A stretch of 64,000 nucleotides of DNA from Ardenticatenales bacterium. Its GTDB lineage: Bacteria; Chloroflexota; Anaerolineae; Epilineales; Epilineaceae. The position numbers were made by a program, and so were the translations under genes. This document shows positions 33,205 through 42,910 of this stretch, in pieces; position 1 is the stretch's first letter; each line of letters begins with the position of its first letter. The stretch lies in NCBI GenBank assembly GCA_020853525.1, contig JADYYS010000055.1:47118-111117 (forward strand), read 5' to 3'. Below the pieces are notes generated by a model, which saw only the letters and a program-made list of their open reading frames with translations, was not told the DNA's origin and searched no databases.

Positions 33205-35016
33205 TCACGGCATCGCAGCCAGCAGCCAAAGCACCCCCCGCGCCACCCCATAGCCGATGGCCGCAAACAGCGCCGCCGCCCGGGCAGGCGCCGGTGTGTC
33301 GCCTTCCACCGCCAGTGCGCCGGCGACGGCACCGAACGTGGCCCAGCCGACGGCCCAGCCGATCTCCGACACACCGGTCGCACCGCTCGCCGCCGGGAGC
33401 CCGGCGCCCGGCCCCGCCCACCGCACCCAACCCGGCACGACGACGAGGGCCGCTGCGACGATCCACCCGACCGTCCACCCGATGATCGGCTCGCCGACCG
33501 CTCGGCCGAGACGCAGCGGCAGCGCGGACGGCGTCACCGGCGCGGTCCGACGCTCGATGGCCGAGCGAGCGAACACGACCGCCGCCATTGCCAGCCCGCC
33601 GGCCAGCCAACCGGTAACGGACTGGCGCAGCGCGCGATCCGCGTCGGCGGCGAACGACAGAGCTCCGAGCGACGTGATGCCGGTCACGACGAGCCCGATC
33701 GCGACGGCGCCGCCGGCGGCCGTGACCGCCTGCGCCGTCGTCGCAGCCACGTGCCGGGCGCCGATACGCGCCCGACGGAGGACGGTCGGCGGCGCTCCGG
33801 TCGAAGATGTCGGCGGATGCGTGAGCGCGCGCCCGACAGTGCGCCCGACGGCGCGCAGGCCGGCCGACACCTGTCGCATGGCAGAGGGCGATCCGGCATG
33901 CCGTGACGTGGTGCCGGTGAGAGATGACCGGTGTGCGCCCACCCGGGGCGCCGTCACGACGGCCGTGGCGCCGGCGACACGGGACGGCGACGGGCCGCGG
34001 CGGGCGATCCACGGTGCGCCGCGGCGGCGGGCGCCGCAGTCGGGGCACGCCGTCAAGTGGTCGGCGAAGGCGTGGCCTGTCGGGCAGCGGATGAGGTGGG
34101 CCTCAGCCTCTTCGAGACGATACGCCCATTCCTCGGCGGTCGGTCGTCGATGCGGGTCGGCATGGCCGTGGGCGAAGGCGCGGACGAAGCCGTCGACGAG
34201 CGAGGGATGGAGCGTACCGAGCGCGGGTGCGCCGGGCGGCGGAGCGACCGGCACGCCGGGCCGCTCCAGGTAGGGGAACCAGCCGCGACGAATCTTCTCT
34301 TCGAGCGGAGGCACTTCGCCGTCGGCCAGCCAGGCGCTGCGGAACGGGTGGCTGCCGGCCATCAGGAGCTGGAAGAGGAGTACGGCCAAGCCGAAGGCGT
34401 CGTGCTCCGGCAGGCGGACGGTGTCATGGAACGGCTGTCCCTGCAGTTCGGGCGGCGTGTACTCCGCCCGGCCTACCGGGCACGGATAGAACACGATCTC
34501 GGCCGGGCGGACCCGTTGGATCTGGAACGAGTCGGCGTCGATGAGCGTCACGAGTGCGCGCGGTGTGACGAGGACGTTCCGCTCGTTCAGATCGCCGACG
34601 ACGACCTTGGCCGCGTGCAACGCCGCCAGCGCGGAGGCTAGGTTGCGCGCCGCCCGGTGCAGATAGGCTCGGTCGAAGTCCGGCAGCGTCCGGGCACGGC
34701 GGCGCGGGTTCAACACGTCGATCGCCGGTACGGCATCCCGAACGTACGGCATGAGGAAGCCGATCAGCCGCTTCCCGTCGTCGAGGAGCAGCTCGCACGG
34801 CCAGGCGATCGCGCTGTGGCCCTGGACGCCGGCCGGGTCGGGGGGCGGATGATCGCGCATCGCCCGCAGCTTGTCCGCCATCGCGGTGCGGTCGGTGAAG
34901 AAGACCTTTGCCAGCAACCGGCCGTCTCCGACGACGCGGCGGATGACCGCTTCGCCGCCCCGCGCGATCTCCGCGCCGAGCTCGACCGAGGCGCCGGCCG
35001 CCGTGCGGACGATCAC
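33205..35016 (-). CDS. Protein kinase-like membrane protein of a TerY-P-type triad
   Basis: 603 residues from GTG 35016. N-terminal kinase-like domain: IARGGEAVIRRVVGDGRLLA with Lys in LLAKVFF, the catalytic loop VVVGDLNERNVLV near residue 142 and the metal-binding DAD in LIDADSFQ (in place of DFG) near 160. A DLNxxN loop is typical of the kinases paired with TerY-like vWA proteins. A zinc-ribbon segment (CPTGHAFADHLTACPDCG) follows, then a polar linker, and the last 170 residues hold about four membrane helices. Downstream of PP2C and vWA genes on the same strand. A membrane-tethered Ser/Thr kinase is inferred. Confidence 0.82.
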   Translation of the reverse strand: MIVRTAAGASVELGAEIARGGEAVIRRVVGDGRLLAKVFFTDRTAMADKLRAMRDHPPPDPAGVQGHSAIAWPCELLLDDGKRLIGFLMPYVRDAVPAIDVLNPRRRARTLPDFDRAYLHRAARNLASALAALHAAKVVVGDLNERNVLVTPRALVTLIDADSFQIQRVRPAEIVFYPCPVGRAEYTPPELQGQPFHDTVRLPEHDAFGLAVLLFQLLMAGSHPFRSAWLADGEVPPLEEKIRRGWFPYLERPGVPVAPPPGAPALGTLHPSLVDGFVRAFAHGHADPHRRPTAEEWAYRLEEAEAHLIRCPTGHAFADHLTACPDCGARRRGAPWIARRGPSPSRVAGATAVVTAPRVGAHRSSLTGTTSRHAGSPSAMRQVSAGLRAVGRTVGRALTHPPTSSTGAPPTVLRRARIGARHVAATTAQAVTAAGGAVAIGLVVTGITSLGALSFAADADRALRQSVTGWLAGGLAMAAVVFARSAIERRTAPVTPSALPLRLGRAVGEPIIGWTVGWIVAAALVVVPGWVRWAGPGAGLPAASGATGVSEIGWAVGWATFGAVAGALAVEGDTPAPARAAALFAAIGYGVARGVLWLLAAMP

Positions 35017-35095
35017 GCGCCGCTCGACCCGAGTCGCGAGGCCCGCGTCGGGGCGTCGCCGCCCGCCTCGACGGCACGCGGCGCGGGCGATCCGT

Positions 35096-35929
35096 TCATG
35101 GCTCCGCCGGGCCGGTTGCGGCGACGAGCAGCGTCAGGTCGTCGTCCGTCCGGGCACGGACGCGTGGCGAGTCGAGGAACGCGGCAAGATGGGCCGTGGC
35201 CGTCTCGACATCGTCGATGGCGGCGGCGAAGCGGGCGAGGGGCTGGAAGAAGGCGGCGTGCGGGGTCGCCGTCGCCACGTCGAGCGCCAGTCGCAGCAGG
35301 CCGTCCGTCAGCAGCACGACAGCCGCCACGTCGACGTCCGCCCGCGTCATCGCGTCCAGCGCGGCCGCGACCGCGCCTTCGCTCGTCAGGAACGTCGTCT
35401 CGTTCGCATAGTCGCCTCGCTGCGGCATGGTCACCGCCGTGACCACGCCGTCCGGCCCGACGGCGACGATGAGGCCGTCCCCGATCTGCGCCGCGAGCAC
35501 GCCGTCCGGGCGGACGATCGCGCACGACAGCGTGCAAGCCAGGTCGCGGACCGGCCATCCCTCGGCGTCCGCCAGGACTTGGACGGCCGCACGCGCGGCT
35601 TGCAGGGCGGCGGCCAACCCCTCGGCATCGCGTGCGCGTCGCGCCTCGACGTCGCGGTCCGCCGCGCGGGTCCCCTCGGACCCCCCTGCAGCCGGGCCGC
35701 CATCGCGCAGCAACGTGCCGACCGCGGCGGCCGCCGCGACCGCCGCCCCCCTCGCGCTATGCGGCGCGCTGCCGGCGCCGTCCGCCACGGCGGCAACCAG
35801 CACCCCATCCGATCGGACGGCCGCGGCATGTGCGTCCTGGCAATCCGTGCCCGCCGCGCGGTGCGACGTGCCGGCGATGGACGCGGCCGCCCATCGCCAC
35901 CCCCCGTCGCCGCTCAGCTGCCGCTCAAT
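35096..35929 (-). CDS. PP2C-family protein phosphatase
   Basis: About 277 residues. PP2C motifs: SIAGTSHRAAGTDCQDAHAA, LVAAVADGAGSAPHSARGAA (metal-binding DGxGS), LACTLSCAIVRPDGVLAAQI, GDGLIVAVG, VVLLTDGLLRLALD and the terminal RTDDDLTLLVA. It would oppose the kinase encoded downstream. No ATG, GTG or TTG lies between the vWA stop and the first PP2C motif. The coordinates use an ATT (35929) that overlaps the vWA stop as ATTGA; a CTG at 35917 or a GTG at 36112 deep inside the vWA gene are alternatives. The product is secure, the start is not. Confidence 0.78.
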   Translation of the reverse strand: MERQLSGDGGWRWAAASIAGTSHRAAGTDCQDAHAAAVRSDGVLVAAVADGAGSAPHSARGAAVAAAAAVGTLLRDGGPAAGGSEGTRAADRDVEARRARDAEGLAAALQAARAAVQVLADAEGWPVRDLACTLSCAIVRPDGVLAAQIGDGLIVAVGPDGVVTAVTMPQRGDYANETTFLTSEGAVAAALDAMTRADVDVAAVVLLTDGLLRLALDVATATPHAAFFQPLARFAAAIDDVETATAHLAAFLDSPRVRARTDDDLTLLVAATGPAEP

Positions 35930-36662
35930 GGGACGTGTCGGCCACCGCCCAGCCGACCGGCGGCAGCGGCGTCTGGTCGCCCGGCCGGGACTGGGACACG
36001 GCCGAGAGGCTCTTCGACAGCCACGTGAAGAGCTCGTTGAAGGCCAGTCCGGCCAACTTGAGCGGCGGCCGATCCTCTCCGCAAAAACGCGCCAGCGTCC
36101 GCATGTCCGCACCCTCGACCCCGACGGCGTACAACGAGACGCCGCGCCGTCCCTCCTCGGCCCGCGCCTCGTCGGCCGCCGCCTCCCAGCCGCGGTCCGT
36201 CGGGCGGCCGTCCGTGACCAGCAGGAGCCACGGCCGGAAGTAGTCGATGCCGTTCGTGCGGTAGCGCTCCTTGCGCGCTCGAATGAGCGCCAGCGCCCGG
36301 CCAACGGCCTCACCCATCGGCGTCTCGCCGTCGGCGGAAAGGGCCGGCGCCACGAACCGATCGACGGTCACGAACGCATCGGCCGGGTCGGCGGGCGCCT
36401 CGACACCGCCTGCAGGATCGAGGACACGGACGCTGCCGCCGAACGTCAGCACGCCGATCTCCACACGCAGGCTGGCCAGCGTGTCGGCCTTCAGCGCCGC
36501 GGCCAGCGATTGCAGTCCGGCGTTCAGCTCGGCGATCGCCCGACCGTGCATCGAGCCCGAAGTGTCCAGCACGAGGGCGACGGCGCAGCGCGGCTCGGGG
36601 TTGTCGGCAAACTCGACGCCGGCCAGGACGTCGCCGTGCAGGGGATCGGATCGTTCATCCAT
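35925..36662 (-). CDS. TerY-like von Willebrand factor A protein
   Basis: 245 residues from ATG 36662, with GGAGG eight bases upstream. vWA domain with MIDAS residues in VALVLDTSGSMHGRAIAELN, a conserved Thr in DGETPMGEAVGRALALI and the Asp in LLLVTDGRPTDRG. TerY-type vWA proteins, a PP2C phosphatase and a kinase form a recurring triad linked to stress-response and tellurium-resistance-like systems. All three are here in order. No TerD or TerC gene is in the window. Likely a metal-dependent scaffold or target selector for the phosphorylation pair. Confidence 0.9.
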   Translation of the reverse strand: MDERSDPLHGDVLAGVEFADNPEPRCAVALVLDTSGSMHGRAIAELNAGLQSLAAALKADTLASLRVEIGVLTFGGSVRVLDPAGGVEAPADPADAFVTVDRFVAPALSADGETPMGEAVGRALALIRARKERYRTNGIDYFRPWLLLVTDGRPTDRGWEAAADEARAEEGRRGVSLYAVGVEGADMRTLARFCGEDRPPLKLAGLAFNELFTWLSKSLSAVSQSRPGDQTPLPPVGWAVADTSH

Positions 36663-36729
36663 CGGGTCGACCTCCGTTGCGTGAATCCTCGCCAGCTCGT
36701 CGCCGGGTCCGCCGGCCGCGCGCGCCGGC

Positions 36730-37533
36730 CTACGGTCGGGGGAACGATAGCGTCCGGACCGTCGTTCCGGCGGCGGTGAGGCGCACGACGGCGTAGCCGG
36801 GCAAGGCAACGGGGTCCGCGCCCGCCACTTCGTCCGTCGGCCAACCCGTCAGCTGGGCAAACGTGCTCGGCGCCGAGGAGTACAGCACGCCGTCGACGGA
36901 CATGTGCAGCGGCTGATGGATGTGCCCGAAGAACACGCCGCTCAACCGGTGCGCGACGGCGGCCAGGCGGTCATGCAGCACGTCTCCGTCCCGGACGAGC
37001 ATCGTCCTGTCGATCCACGGGCTCCCCATCGGCAGCAGCGGGAAGTGCGTGAAGATCGTCAACGGCGGGCCGTCGGGGGTCAGCTCGCGATCGAGAACGG
37101 ACCACTGCGCCGCCGAAAGCGCCCCCTGCGGATCGATCGCGTCCGGCCCGCGTGCATCGACTGCCAGGAAGCGATGGCCGCGCACCTCGAACGCATACGA
37201 CCACGGCCCGTCGTCGGGCAGGAGGGGCATGTGCGGGCCGACGCGCATCCAGCGCCGCAGGTCGGCGGCCGTGTCATGGTTGCCGACGGCATAGTAGACG
37301 GGCGCATCCAACCGCCCGAACACCTCGGCTGCCATCGCATAGCTGGCGTCGTGCGGCTCGGTCACGACGTCGCCGGTGTGCAGGACGAAGTCCGGCTGCG
37401 GTGCCATCGCGTTGATCGTCGCCACGATGCGCTCAGCGCACGGCAGCGCGGCCATTCCGTGCCGCCGGTAGTCGGCGCTTGGGCCGATATGGCTGTCCGA
37501 GATGTGGACGAAGGTCACGTCGCCGGGGTCCAT
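36730..37533 (-). CDS. Calcineurin-like metallophosphoesterase (CpdA-like)
   Basis: 267 residues with every metal-ligand motif: D-x-H in HISDSHIG, GDVV in LHTGDVVTEP, GNHD in YYAVGNHDTAA, His in FTHFPLLPMG and GHIH in VFFGHIHQPLH. Similar to the cyclic-nucleotide phosphodiesterase CpdA, but the substrate cannot be fixed from sequence. GAGGAC lies five bases before the ATG. 67 bases separate it from the vWA gene on the same strand, so it may share the transcript. Confidence 0.93.
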   Translation of the reverse strand: MDPGDVTFVHISDSHIGPSADYRRHGMAALPCAERIVATINAMAPQPDFVLHTGDVVTEPHDASYAMAAEVFGRLDAPVYYAVGNHDTAADLRRWMRVGPHMPLLPDDGPWSYAFEVRGHRFLAVDARGPDAIDPQGALSAAQWSVLDRELTPDGPPLTIFTHFPLLPMGSPWIDRTMLVRDGDVLHDRLAAVAHRLSGVFFGHIHQPLHMSVDGVLYSSAPSTFAQLTGWPTDEVAGADPVALPGYAVVRLTAAGTTVRTLSFPRP

Positions 37534-37615
37534 GGCTGTCCTCGCGGATCGGGGGTCAGTGGGCGATGAGAGGATGACGGGAGGATACTGCTCAAGGGTG
37601 GCGGCGAAAGAGCCG

Positions 37616-38242
37616 TCACCGTCCCAACGCCTGCCAGAGCAACTTTATCGATGCCGGCCCTTCGCGCAGTCGCCACCATGCCGCGTGGACGGGCGGGTAG
37701 CGCCTCCGGTCGGCGGCCACCCCGACGACATCGGCATCGAAACGACGGCAGGCGAACAGGGCGCGCGGCATATGGTAGGCCTGTGTGACGAGCAGCGCCG
37801 TGTCCGCCGGATGCGCGGCGACCCAGCCGGCGCACGTCGCCCAGGTGCTCGTGCCGCTGGTGTCCAGCCGAATCGCCCCGGCCGGCACGCCCAGCTGCGC
37901 CGCAAGGTGCGCCATCGTGCCCGGCTCGTCGTAACCTCCCGGCCCGACACCGCCGCTCATCACGATCCCGTCGACCTTGCCGAGGGCGAACAATTCGGCC
38001 GCGGTCGCAACGCGGTCGAAGAGAATCGGCGTCGGAGCGCCGCTCGGCCAGACGCCGGCGCCGAAGACGATGGCCGTCGTGCGGTGCGGTGTCTGCGCGA
38101 TGGCGTACGTCCGGCCGTGCGCCGCCGCCGCCATGTAGCGCGCCGCCCCGCCGCCGATCACGGCCGCCAACGCGGTCAGTGCGACGATCAGTGCGCCGAC
38201 ATTCCGGCGAATGGTCCCCTGAAAACCTGGGTATGTGTTCAT
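37616..38242 (-). CDS. DUF218 (SanA/YdcF/ElyC-like) membrane-anchored protein
   Basis: 208 residues. One N-terminal membrane helix (NVGALIVALTALAAVIGGGA), then the DUF218 fold: TTAIVFGAGVWPSGAPTPIL, DGIVMSGGVGPGGYDEP, DTSGTSTWATCAGWVA, LLVTQAYHMPRALFACRRFD. Family members affect envelope integrity and vancomycin sensitivity; the biochemical activity is unresolved. The ATG has no Shine-Dalgarno sequence and lies seven bases after TACGCT, so it is another candidate leaderless gene. Confidence 0.9.
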   Translation of the reverse strand: MNTYPGFQGTIRRNVGALIVALTALAAVIGGGAARYMAAAAHGRTYAIAQTPHRTTAIVFGAGVWPSGAPTPILFDRVATAAELFALGKVDGIVMSGGVGPGGYDEPGTMAHLAAQLGVPAGAIRLDTSGTSTWATCAGWVAAHPADTALLVTQAYHMPRALFACRRFDADVVGVAADRRRYPPVHAAWWRLREGPASIKLLWQALGR

Positions 38243-38249
38243 GACGCGC

Positions 38250-38255
38250 AGCGTA
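38250..38255 (-). promoter_or_regulatory. -10 box TACGCT before a leaderless start
   Basis: On the minus strand TACGCT, seven bases, then the ATG at 38242. A GTTCGAAC palindrome lies in the -35 region (38271-38278). No Shine-Dalgarno sequence. Confidence 0.35.
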
Positions 38256-38372
38256 CCGCCTTCGCGCCTTGTTCGAACGACCGCCGACCGCCGCGCCGCC
38301 GCCGCGCAACCGTCGATGGGTGCCGCGATCGGTGGCCAATGCGGATCGTGGTCGTCCGATCTGCGCCGATAC

Positions 38373-38396
38373 GGGCACGGCGTGCCGTGCCCCTAC
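38373..38396. repeat. Variant copy of the GGGCACGG palindrome
   Basis: GGGCACGGCGTGCCGTGCCC followed by CTAC. It differs from the copies at 8005, 8119 and 33122 by one central base (GCGTGC for GCATGC). It lies in the 205-base spacer between comM and the DUF218 gene, which otherwise shows only the DUF218 promoter. Confidence 0.75.
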
Positions 38397-38447
38397 CGTG
38401 CGGGAATCGGGGTCTCCGATGTCGGAATACTGGCTGTCGTGCTGGAA

Positions 38448-40160
38448 TCACGCCCCCTGCCGCGGACGATACTGCAGCGCCTCCGCCACATGGCGCGTCG
38501 CGATCCCATCGGACGCCTCGAGGTCGGCGATCGTCCGGGCCACCTTGAGGATGCGGTGGAATGCCCGCGCCGACAGGCCGAGGCGCCGCATTGCGGTCCG
38601 GAGCAGCGCCTCGCCGTCGGCGTCGATCCGGCAATCGCGACGGACCTGGGTCGGCGAGAGTTCGGCATTGCAGCGCGCCACCGCGGCGCCGACGAAGCCG
38701 AAGCCGGGCAGGGATCGGTCGTCCGTCGCCGTGTCGTTGTCAGGAGGATCGGGCGTCGCCGACGCGACAGCGATCGATCGTCGTTCCGCGCCGGCCGAAT
38801 CGTGCGCGCGAACCGCCAACGCACGCTGGCGCCGACGGTCGACCGCTGCGGGCGATGACGCCGGACCCTCCGCCGCCCCCAGCCGGGCCCGCTGGCGCTC
38901 CCGAGCGGCCACAACGCGAGCGCGCACCGTCGCGGATCGCTCGCCGGTCGGGCCGCCGAGCAGCTTCTCGTGCGGGACGCGCGGCACCTCGAGGTGCAGG
39001 TCGATTCGGTCCATGAGCGGCCCGCTGACACGGCGCCCGTAGCGGAGGACGGCGGCGACGGCGCAGGTGCAGGCGTGGTCGGCATCGCCGTGGTAGCCGC
39101 ACGGGCACGGGTTGCGGGCGGCGATCAGCGTCACGCTGGCCGGGAAGACTGCGCTGCCGGCGGCGCGCGCGATCGTGATACGCCGGTCCTCGATCGGCTG
39201 GCGAAGGCTCTCGAGGACGGCCGGGTCGAACTCGGGCAGCTCGTCGAGGAACAGGACGCCGTGGTGGGCCAGCGAGACCTCGCCGGGACGGGGCCACGAT
39301 CCGCCGCCGATCAGGCCGGCGTTGGAGATCGTGTGGTGCGGAGCGCGGAACGGCCTCTCCTGGAGCAGCGGCACATCGCTGGGAAGGAGGCCGGCGACGG
39401 AGTAGACGGCCGTGACTTCGAGGGCTTCTTCCAGCGAGAGCGGCGGCAGGATCGAGGGCAAACAGCGCGCCAGCATCGTCTTGCCGCCGCCGGGCGGGCC
39501 GGTGAGCGAGAGGTTGTGTCCGCCGGCGGCCGCGATTTCGAGCGCCCGGCGGGCGTGCTCTTGCCCACGGACGTCGCCGAGATCGGTGTGCAGCGCCTGC
39601 ACGGCCTGCTGCGGGACGGCGGCGATCGGCGGCAGCGGTGCCCCGGTGCGCAGGTGCTTGACGAGCTGCCGGAGGTTGTCGGATGCCACGACGTCGAGGC
39701 CGGGTACGAGCGCCGCCTCCGCACCGTTCGCGGCGGGCACGATGACCCGGCGGAAGCCGTGGTTGCGGGCGGCGACGGCGACCGGGAGGATGCCGTGCGT
39801 TCGGCGCAGCCGGCCGTCGAGTGCGACCTCGCCGAAGACGAGCGCGTCGTCCAACTCGCCATTGAGCGTGCCGTGCAGTTGCTCGCTGGCCGCCAGGATC
39901 CCGAGCGCGATCGCCAGATCGTAATGCGGCCCGATCTTGCGGACGTGCGCCGGCGCCAGGTTGATCGTGATCCGGGCCATCGGGAAGCCGAAGCCGGCGT
40001 TGCGCAGTGCAGCGTACAGGCGGTCCTTGGATTCACGGACCGTCATGTCCGGCAGGCCGACGAGCGTGATGTGCGGCAGGCCGTGATGGATGTCGACCTC
40101 CACCTGCACGAGCTCGCCCTCCAGCCCCGCCAATGCGCAACTCCACATCCGTGCGAGCAT
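38448..40160 (-). CDS. comM: YifB/ComM family Mg-chelatase-like ATPase
   Basis: 570 residues. N-terminal Lon-like domain (MLARMWSCALAGLEGELVQV, VGLPDMTVRESKDRLYAAL), Walker A in LTGPPGGGKTMLARCLPSIL, Walker B in GVLFLDELPEFDPAVLES, then the Zn-like motif NPCPCGYHGDADHACTC and SGPLMDRIDLHLEVPRV. ComM is a hexameric helicase for branch migration during natural transformation. About 55 disordered residues (AEGPASS to DDRSLPG) sit before the C-terminal helical domain and are longer than usual. GGAGGACAG precedes the ATG. Diverges from murA. Confidence 0.94.
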   Translation of the reverse strand: MLARMWSCALAGLEGELVQVEVDIHHGLPHITLVGLPDMTVRESKDRLYAALRNAGFGFPMARITINLAPAHVRKIGPHYDLAIALGILAASEQLHGTLNGELDDALVFGEVALDGRLRRTHGILPVAVAARNHGFRRVIVPAANGAEAALVPGLDVVASDNLRQLVKHLRTGAPLPPIAAVPQQAVQALHTDLGDVRGQEHARRALEIAAAGGHNLSLTGPPGGGKTMLARCLPSILPPLSLEEALEVTAVYSVAGLLPSDVPLLQERPFRAPHHTISNAGLIGGGSWPRPGEVSLAHHGVLFLDELPEFDPAVLESLRQPIEDRRITIARAAGSAVFPASVTLIAARNPCPCGYHGDADHACTCAVAAVLRYGRRVSGPLMDRIDLHLEVPRVPHEKLLGGPTGERSATVRARVVAARERQRARLGAAEGPASSPAAVDRRRQRALAVRAHDSAGAERRSIAVASATPDPPDNDTATDDRSLPGFGFVGAAVARCNAELSPTQVRRDCRIDADGEALLRTAMRRLGLSARAFHRILKVARTIADLEASDGIATRHVAEALQYRPRQGA

Positions 40161-40468
40161 CCTCTGTCCTCCACGACGGCCAGCCGGCGGCGCGATCCGG
40201 CGGCAGGATCACTGTACGGGGCGCGGGGCGGTTCGAGGAGGTCGACGCGGACAGGATGGCGACGCGCAGGCGACACGAATGTGACAGCGGCGGCGGCGGT
40301 CATGCGTTCGGCCGGCCGGTTCGGCAGCCGGATCCGCGGACGGTTCGTCGGGCAATCAGCGGTCGCGCGGCGGTTTGGGCACGGTGGGCACGTTCATCGG
40401 GTCGGACCGTTCGGGTATACTAGCCCTCGCCTGGGTGCCCCTGCCCAGCCTCGCCAGCGGGTGCGCAC
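40161..40468. other. Divergent intergenic region comM/murA
   Basis: 308 bases without a credible gene. It contains the comM Shine-Dalgarno sequence (GGAGG on the minus strand), GGC-rich low-complexity stretches around 40280-40300 and the murA promoter near its right end. No RNA gene or repeat family member was recognised. Confidence 0.6.
40393..40421 (+). promoter_or_regulatory. Promoter of murA: TTCATC-17-TATACT
   Basis: TATACT (40416-40421) is a near-consensus -10. TTCATC (40393-40398) lies 17 bases upstream as a weak -35. The murA ATG follows 47 bases later, so this transcript, unlike several others here, would have a leader. Confidence 0.5.
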
Positions 40469-41815
40469 ATGACCCTCGCCCTGACCGATTCCCCTGTTCG
40501 GTCCCCCATCGTCAATCCTGTGGTGGATCCCCCGTCCCGTGAACGCATCTACGTGCTGCAAGGCGGCGCTCGTCTGTCCGGCACGGTGCAGATCGGCGGC
40601 GCCAAGAACGCTGCGCTGCCGATTCTGGCCGCCACGCTGCTGACCGCCGACACCTGCACGCTCGAGAACGTGCCCGATATCGCCGACGTCCGGGTCATGC
40701 TCGACCTCCTGCGCCACATGGGCGCAGAGGTCGAGCACGAGGCGGCGCTGAGTCGCGTGACGGTGTGCTGCGCCGACATCCGCACGCGGACGACACCCGA
40801 CGCGCTGGCCGAACGGTTCCGCGGCAGCTTCCTGGTGATGGGCCCGCTGTTGGCGCGATTCGGCCAGGCGAGCACGGCTCGCCCGGGCGGCTGCAATATC
40901 GGCTCCCGGCCCGTCGATGTGCACAGCAAGGGATTTGCGGCGCTTGGCGCGCAGGTGGCCAACGTCGACCATCGGTTCGCCGCCAGCGGCCGGCTCAGGG
41001 GCGCGAACATTCTGCTGGACGTCCCGAGCCACACCGGCACGGAGAACATCATCATGGCGGCCGTGCTGGCCGAGGGGTTGACCGTCATCGACAATGCCAG
41101 CATCGAACCGGAAGTCCTCGAGCTCGTCCAATTCCTGCGGTCGCTCGGTGCGCGGATCGCGTGGGCGTCGACGGCACGCCAGCTCGTCATCCAGGGCGTA
41201 CCGCGCCTGCACGGCTCGGTGTATCGCCTGATGCCCGATCGGCTCGAGGCCGGCACGTATCTCCTTGCCGGGGCGATCACGCGCGGTGACGTCACCGTCG
41301 AACGCATCGTGCCCGACCATCTCCGCTCGGTGATGGGCAAGTTGGTGGAGGTTGGGGCGACGATCGAGGAGCACGACCACAGCGTCCGGGTGGTCGTGGA
41401 TCGACCGCTTCGGGCAGCCGATGTCCACACCTACTTCTATCCGGGCTTCCCGACGGACCTTCAACAGCCGTTCACCGCACTCCTGACGCAGGCCGTCGGC
41501 GAGAGCATCGTCCAGGAAACGGTGTTCGAGGCCCGGATGACGTATGCTTATGAGCTGCAGCGAATGGGCGCGGACATTCGTGTCAACGGCTCGACGGCCG
41601 TCGTCACCGGTCCGTCCGTGTTGCATGGAACGACGGTGACCGCCCAGGACCTGCGGGCCGGCGCCGCCGTGATGCTTGCGGCGCTCGCGGCTGAGGGCGA
41701 CACGCGGATCCGCGGCGCCCACACCGTCGAGCGTGGCTACAACCGACTGATCGAAAACCTGTGCGCCCTCGGCGCCGTCGGCCACGCGGAGTGGTTGGAG
41801 AGCGCGCCCGCCTAG
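40469..41815 (+). CDS. murA: UDP-N-acetylglucosamine 1-carboxyvinyltransferase
   Basis: 448 residues, first committed step of peptidoglycan synthesis (PEP plus UDP-GlcNAc). Motifs: [40 protein letters not shown] and the catalytic Cys142 in [19 protein letters not shown]. The Cys form is normally fosfomycin-sensitive. Further on, [31 protein letters not shown] and [19 protein letters not shown] are present. The ATG at 40469 gives a roughly 20-residue N-terminal tail before the fold. Peptidoglycan synthesis is consistent with mreB being next. Confidence 0.97.
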   Translation: MTLALTDSPVRSPIVNPVVDPPSRERIYVLQGGARLSGTVQIGGAKNAALPILAATLLTADTCTLENVPDIADVRVMLDLLRHMGAEVEHEAALSRVTVCCADIRTRTTPDALAERFRGSFLVMGPLLARFGQASTARPGGCNIGSRPVDVHSKGFAALGAQVANVDHRFAASGRLRGANILLDVPSHTGTENIIMAAVLAEGLTVIDNASIEPEVLELVQFLRSLGARIAWASTARQLVIQGVPRLHGSVYRLMPDRLEAGTYLLAGAITRGDVTVERIVPDHLRSVMGKLVEVGATIEEHDHSVRVVVDRPLRAADVHTYFYPGFPTDLQQPFTALLTQAVGESIVQETVFEARMTYAYELQRMGADIRVNGSTAVVTGPSVLHGTTVTAQDLRAGAAVMLAALAAEGDTRIRGAHTVERGYNRLIENLCALGAVGHAEWLESAPA

Positions 41816-41816
41816 C

Positions 41817-41830
41817 GGGCCGTTCGGCCC
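41817..41830 (+). terminator. Weak terminator candidate after murA
   Basis: GGGCC-GTTC-GGCCC starts just after the murA stop. A T-rich ATTTT comes only eight bases later. The stem is short, so read-through into mreB is likely. Confidence 0.25.
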
Positions 41831-41882
41831 AACACGATTTTCGTACGGCCGGCGCCACCCTGGCGGCGCTTGCGGAGGCAGC

Positions 41883-42899
41883 ATGTTCACCCGTCATATC
41901 GGCATCGACCTGGGCACCGTCAACGTGCTCGTCCACGAGCGCGGGCGGGGCATCGTCCTCAACGAACCGTCGATCGTGGCGATTTCCGCCGGCGACAACC
42001 ACGTGATCGCCGTCGGGGACGAGGCCAAGGCGATGCTGGGCCGGACACCGGAGACCATCGAGGTCGCGCGGCCGCTGCGGGACGGCGTGATCGCAGATTA
42101 TGTCGTGACCGAGGCGATGCTTCGCTACTTCATCACGAAGGTGTGCGGCCGGATGCCGCTCTTCAAGCCCGAGGTGATGATCAGCGTCCCGGTGGGGGTC
42201 ACGAGCGTCGAGAGTCGGGCGGTGCGCGACGCGGCGGAGGCCGCCGGCGCCAAGTCGGCCTTCCTCATCCCCGAGCCGCTGGCCGCGGCGATGGGCGCCG
42301 GCCTGCCGGTCGGCACGCCGACGGGCAACATGATTCTCAACATGGGCGGCGGCACAAGCGAGTCCGCGGTCATCGCGATGAACGGGATCGTCGTCGCCAG
42401 CTCGGTGCGGGTCGGCGGCAACAAGATGGACGAAGCGATCGCCGCCTACGTCAAGCGCCGCTACAACCTCCTCATCGGCGACCGAACGGCCGAGCAGATC
42501 AAGGTCGAGATCGGCAGTGCGATCAAGCCGGAGCGCCCTGAGGACGACCAGACGATGGACGTTCGCGGGCGCGATCAGGTCACCGGGCTGCCGAAGACGA
42601 TCTCGCTCAAGATGAGCGAGGTGGCCGAGGCGTTGGCCGAACCCGTTCAGGCGATCATCGGCGTGGCGCGCGAGGTGCTGGAGCGCACGCCGCCCGAGCT
42701 CGTCAGCGACATCATCGACCGCGGCGTCGTCATGACCGGCGGCAGCGCGCAGTTGCGCGACTTGGACGTGCTGTTGACCGAGGAGATCGGCGTGCCGTTC
42801 TTCGTGGCCGACGACCCGATGGCGTGCGTGGCGCTCGGCGCGGGGCGGGCGCTGGAGGCGTACCCGATGATCCGGCGGACGTTGCCGTCTCTGGGATAG
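41883..42899 (+). CDS. mreB: Rod-shape-determining actin homologue MreB
   Basis: 338 residues. Actin-family ATPase: phosphate 1 [20 protein letters not shown], then [23 protein letters not shown] [39 protein letters not shown], phosphate 2 [14 protein letters not shown] and adenosine [19 protein letters not shown]. The usual DIGGGTTE is NMGGGTSE here, a mild deviation at the Asp. Directs peptidoglycan insertion along the side wall. GGAGGCAGC immediately precedes the ATG. No mreC or mreD follows. Confidence 0.95.
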   Translation: MFTRHIGIDLGTVNVLVHERGRGIVLNEPSIVAISAGDNHVIAVGDEAKAMLGRTPETIEVARPLRDGVIADYVVTEAMLRYFITKVCGRMPLFKPEVMISVPVGVTSVESRAVRDAAEAAGAKSAFLIPEPLAAAMGAGLPVGTPTGNMILNMGGGTSESAVIAMNGIVVASSVRVGGNKMDEAIAAYVKRRYNLLIGDRTAEQIKVEIGSAIKPERPEDDQTMDVRGRDQVTGLPKTISLKMSEVAEALAEPVQAIIGVAREVLERTPPELVSDIIDRGVVMTGGSAQLRDLDVLLTEEIGVPFFVADDPMACVALGAGRALEAYPMIRRTLPSLG

Positions 42900-42910
42900 T
42901 GCCGCCGAGC

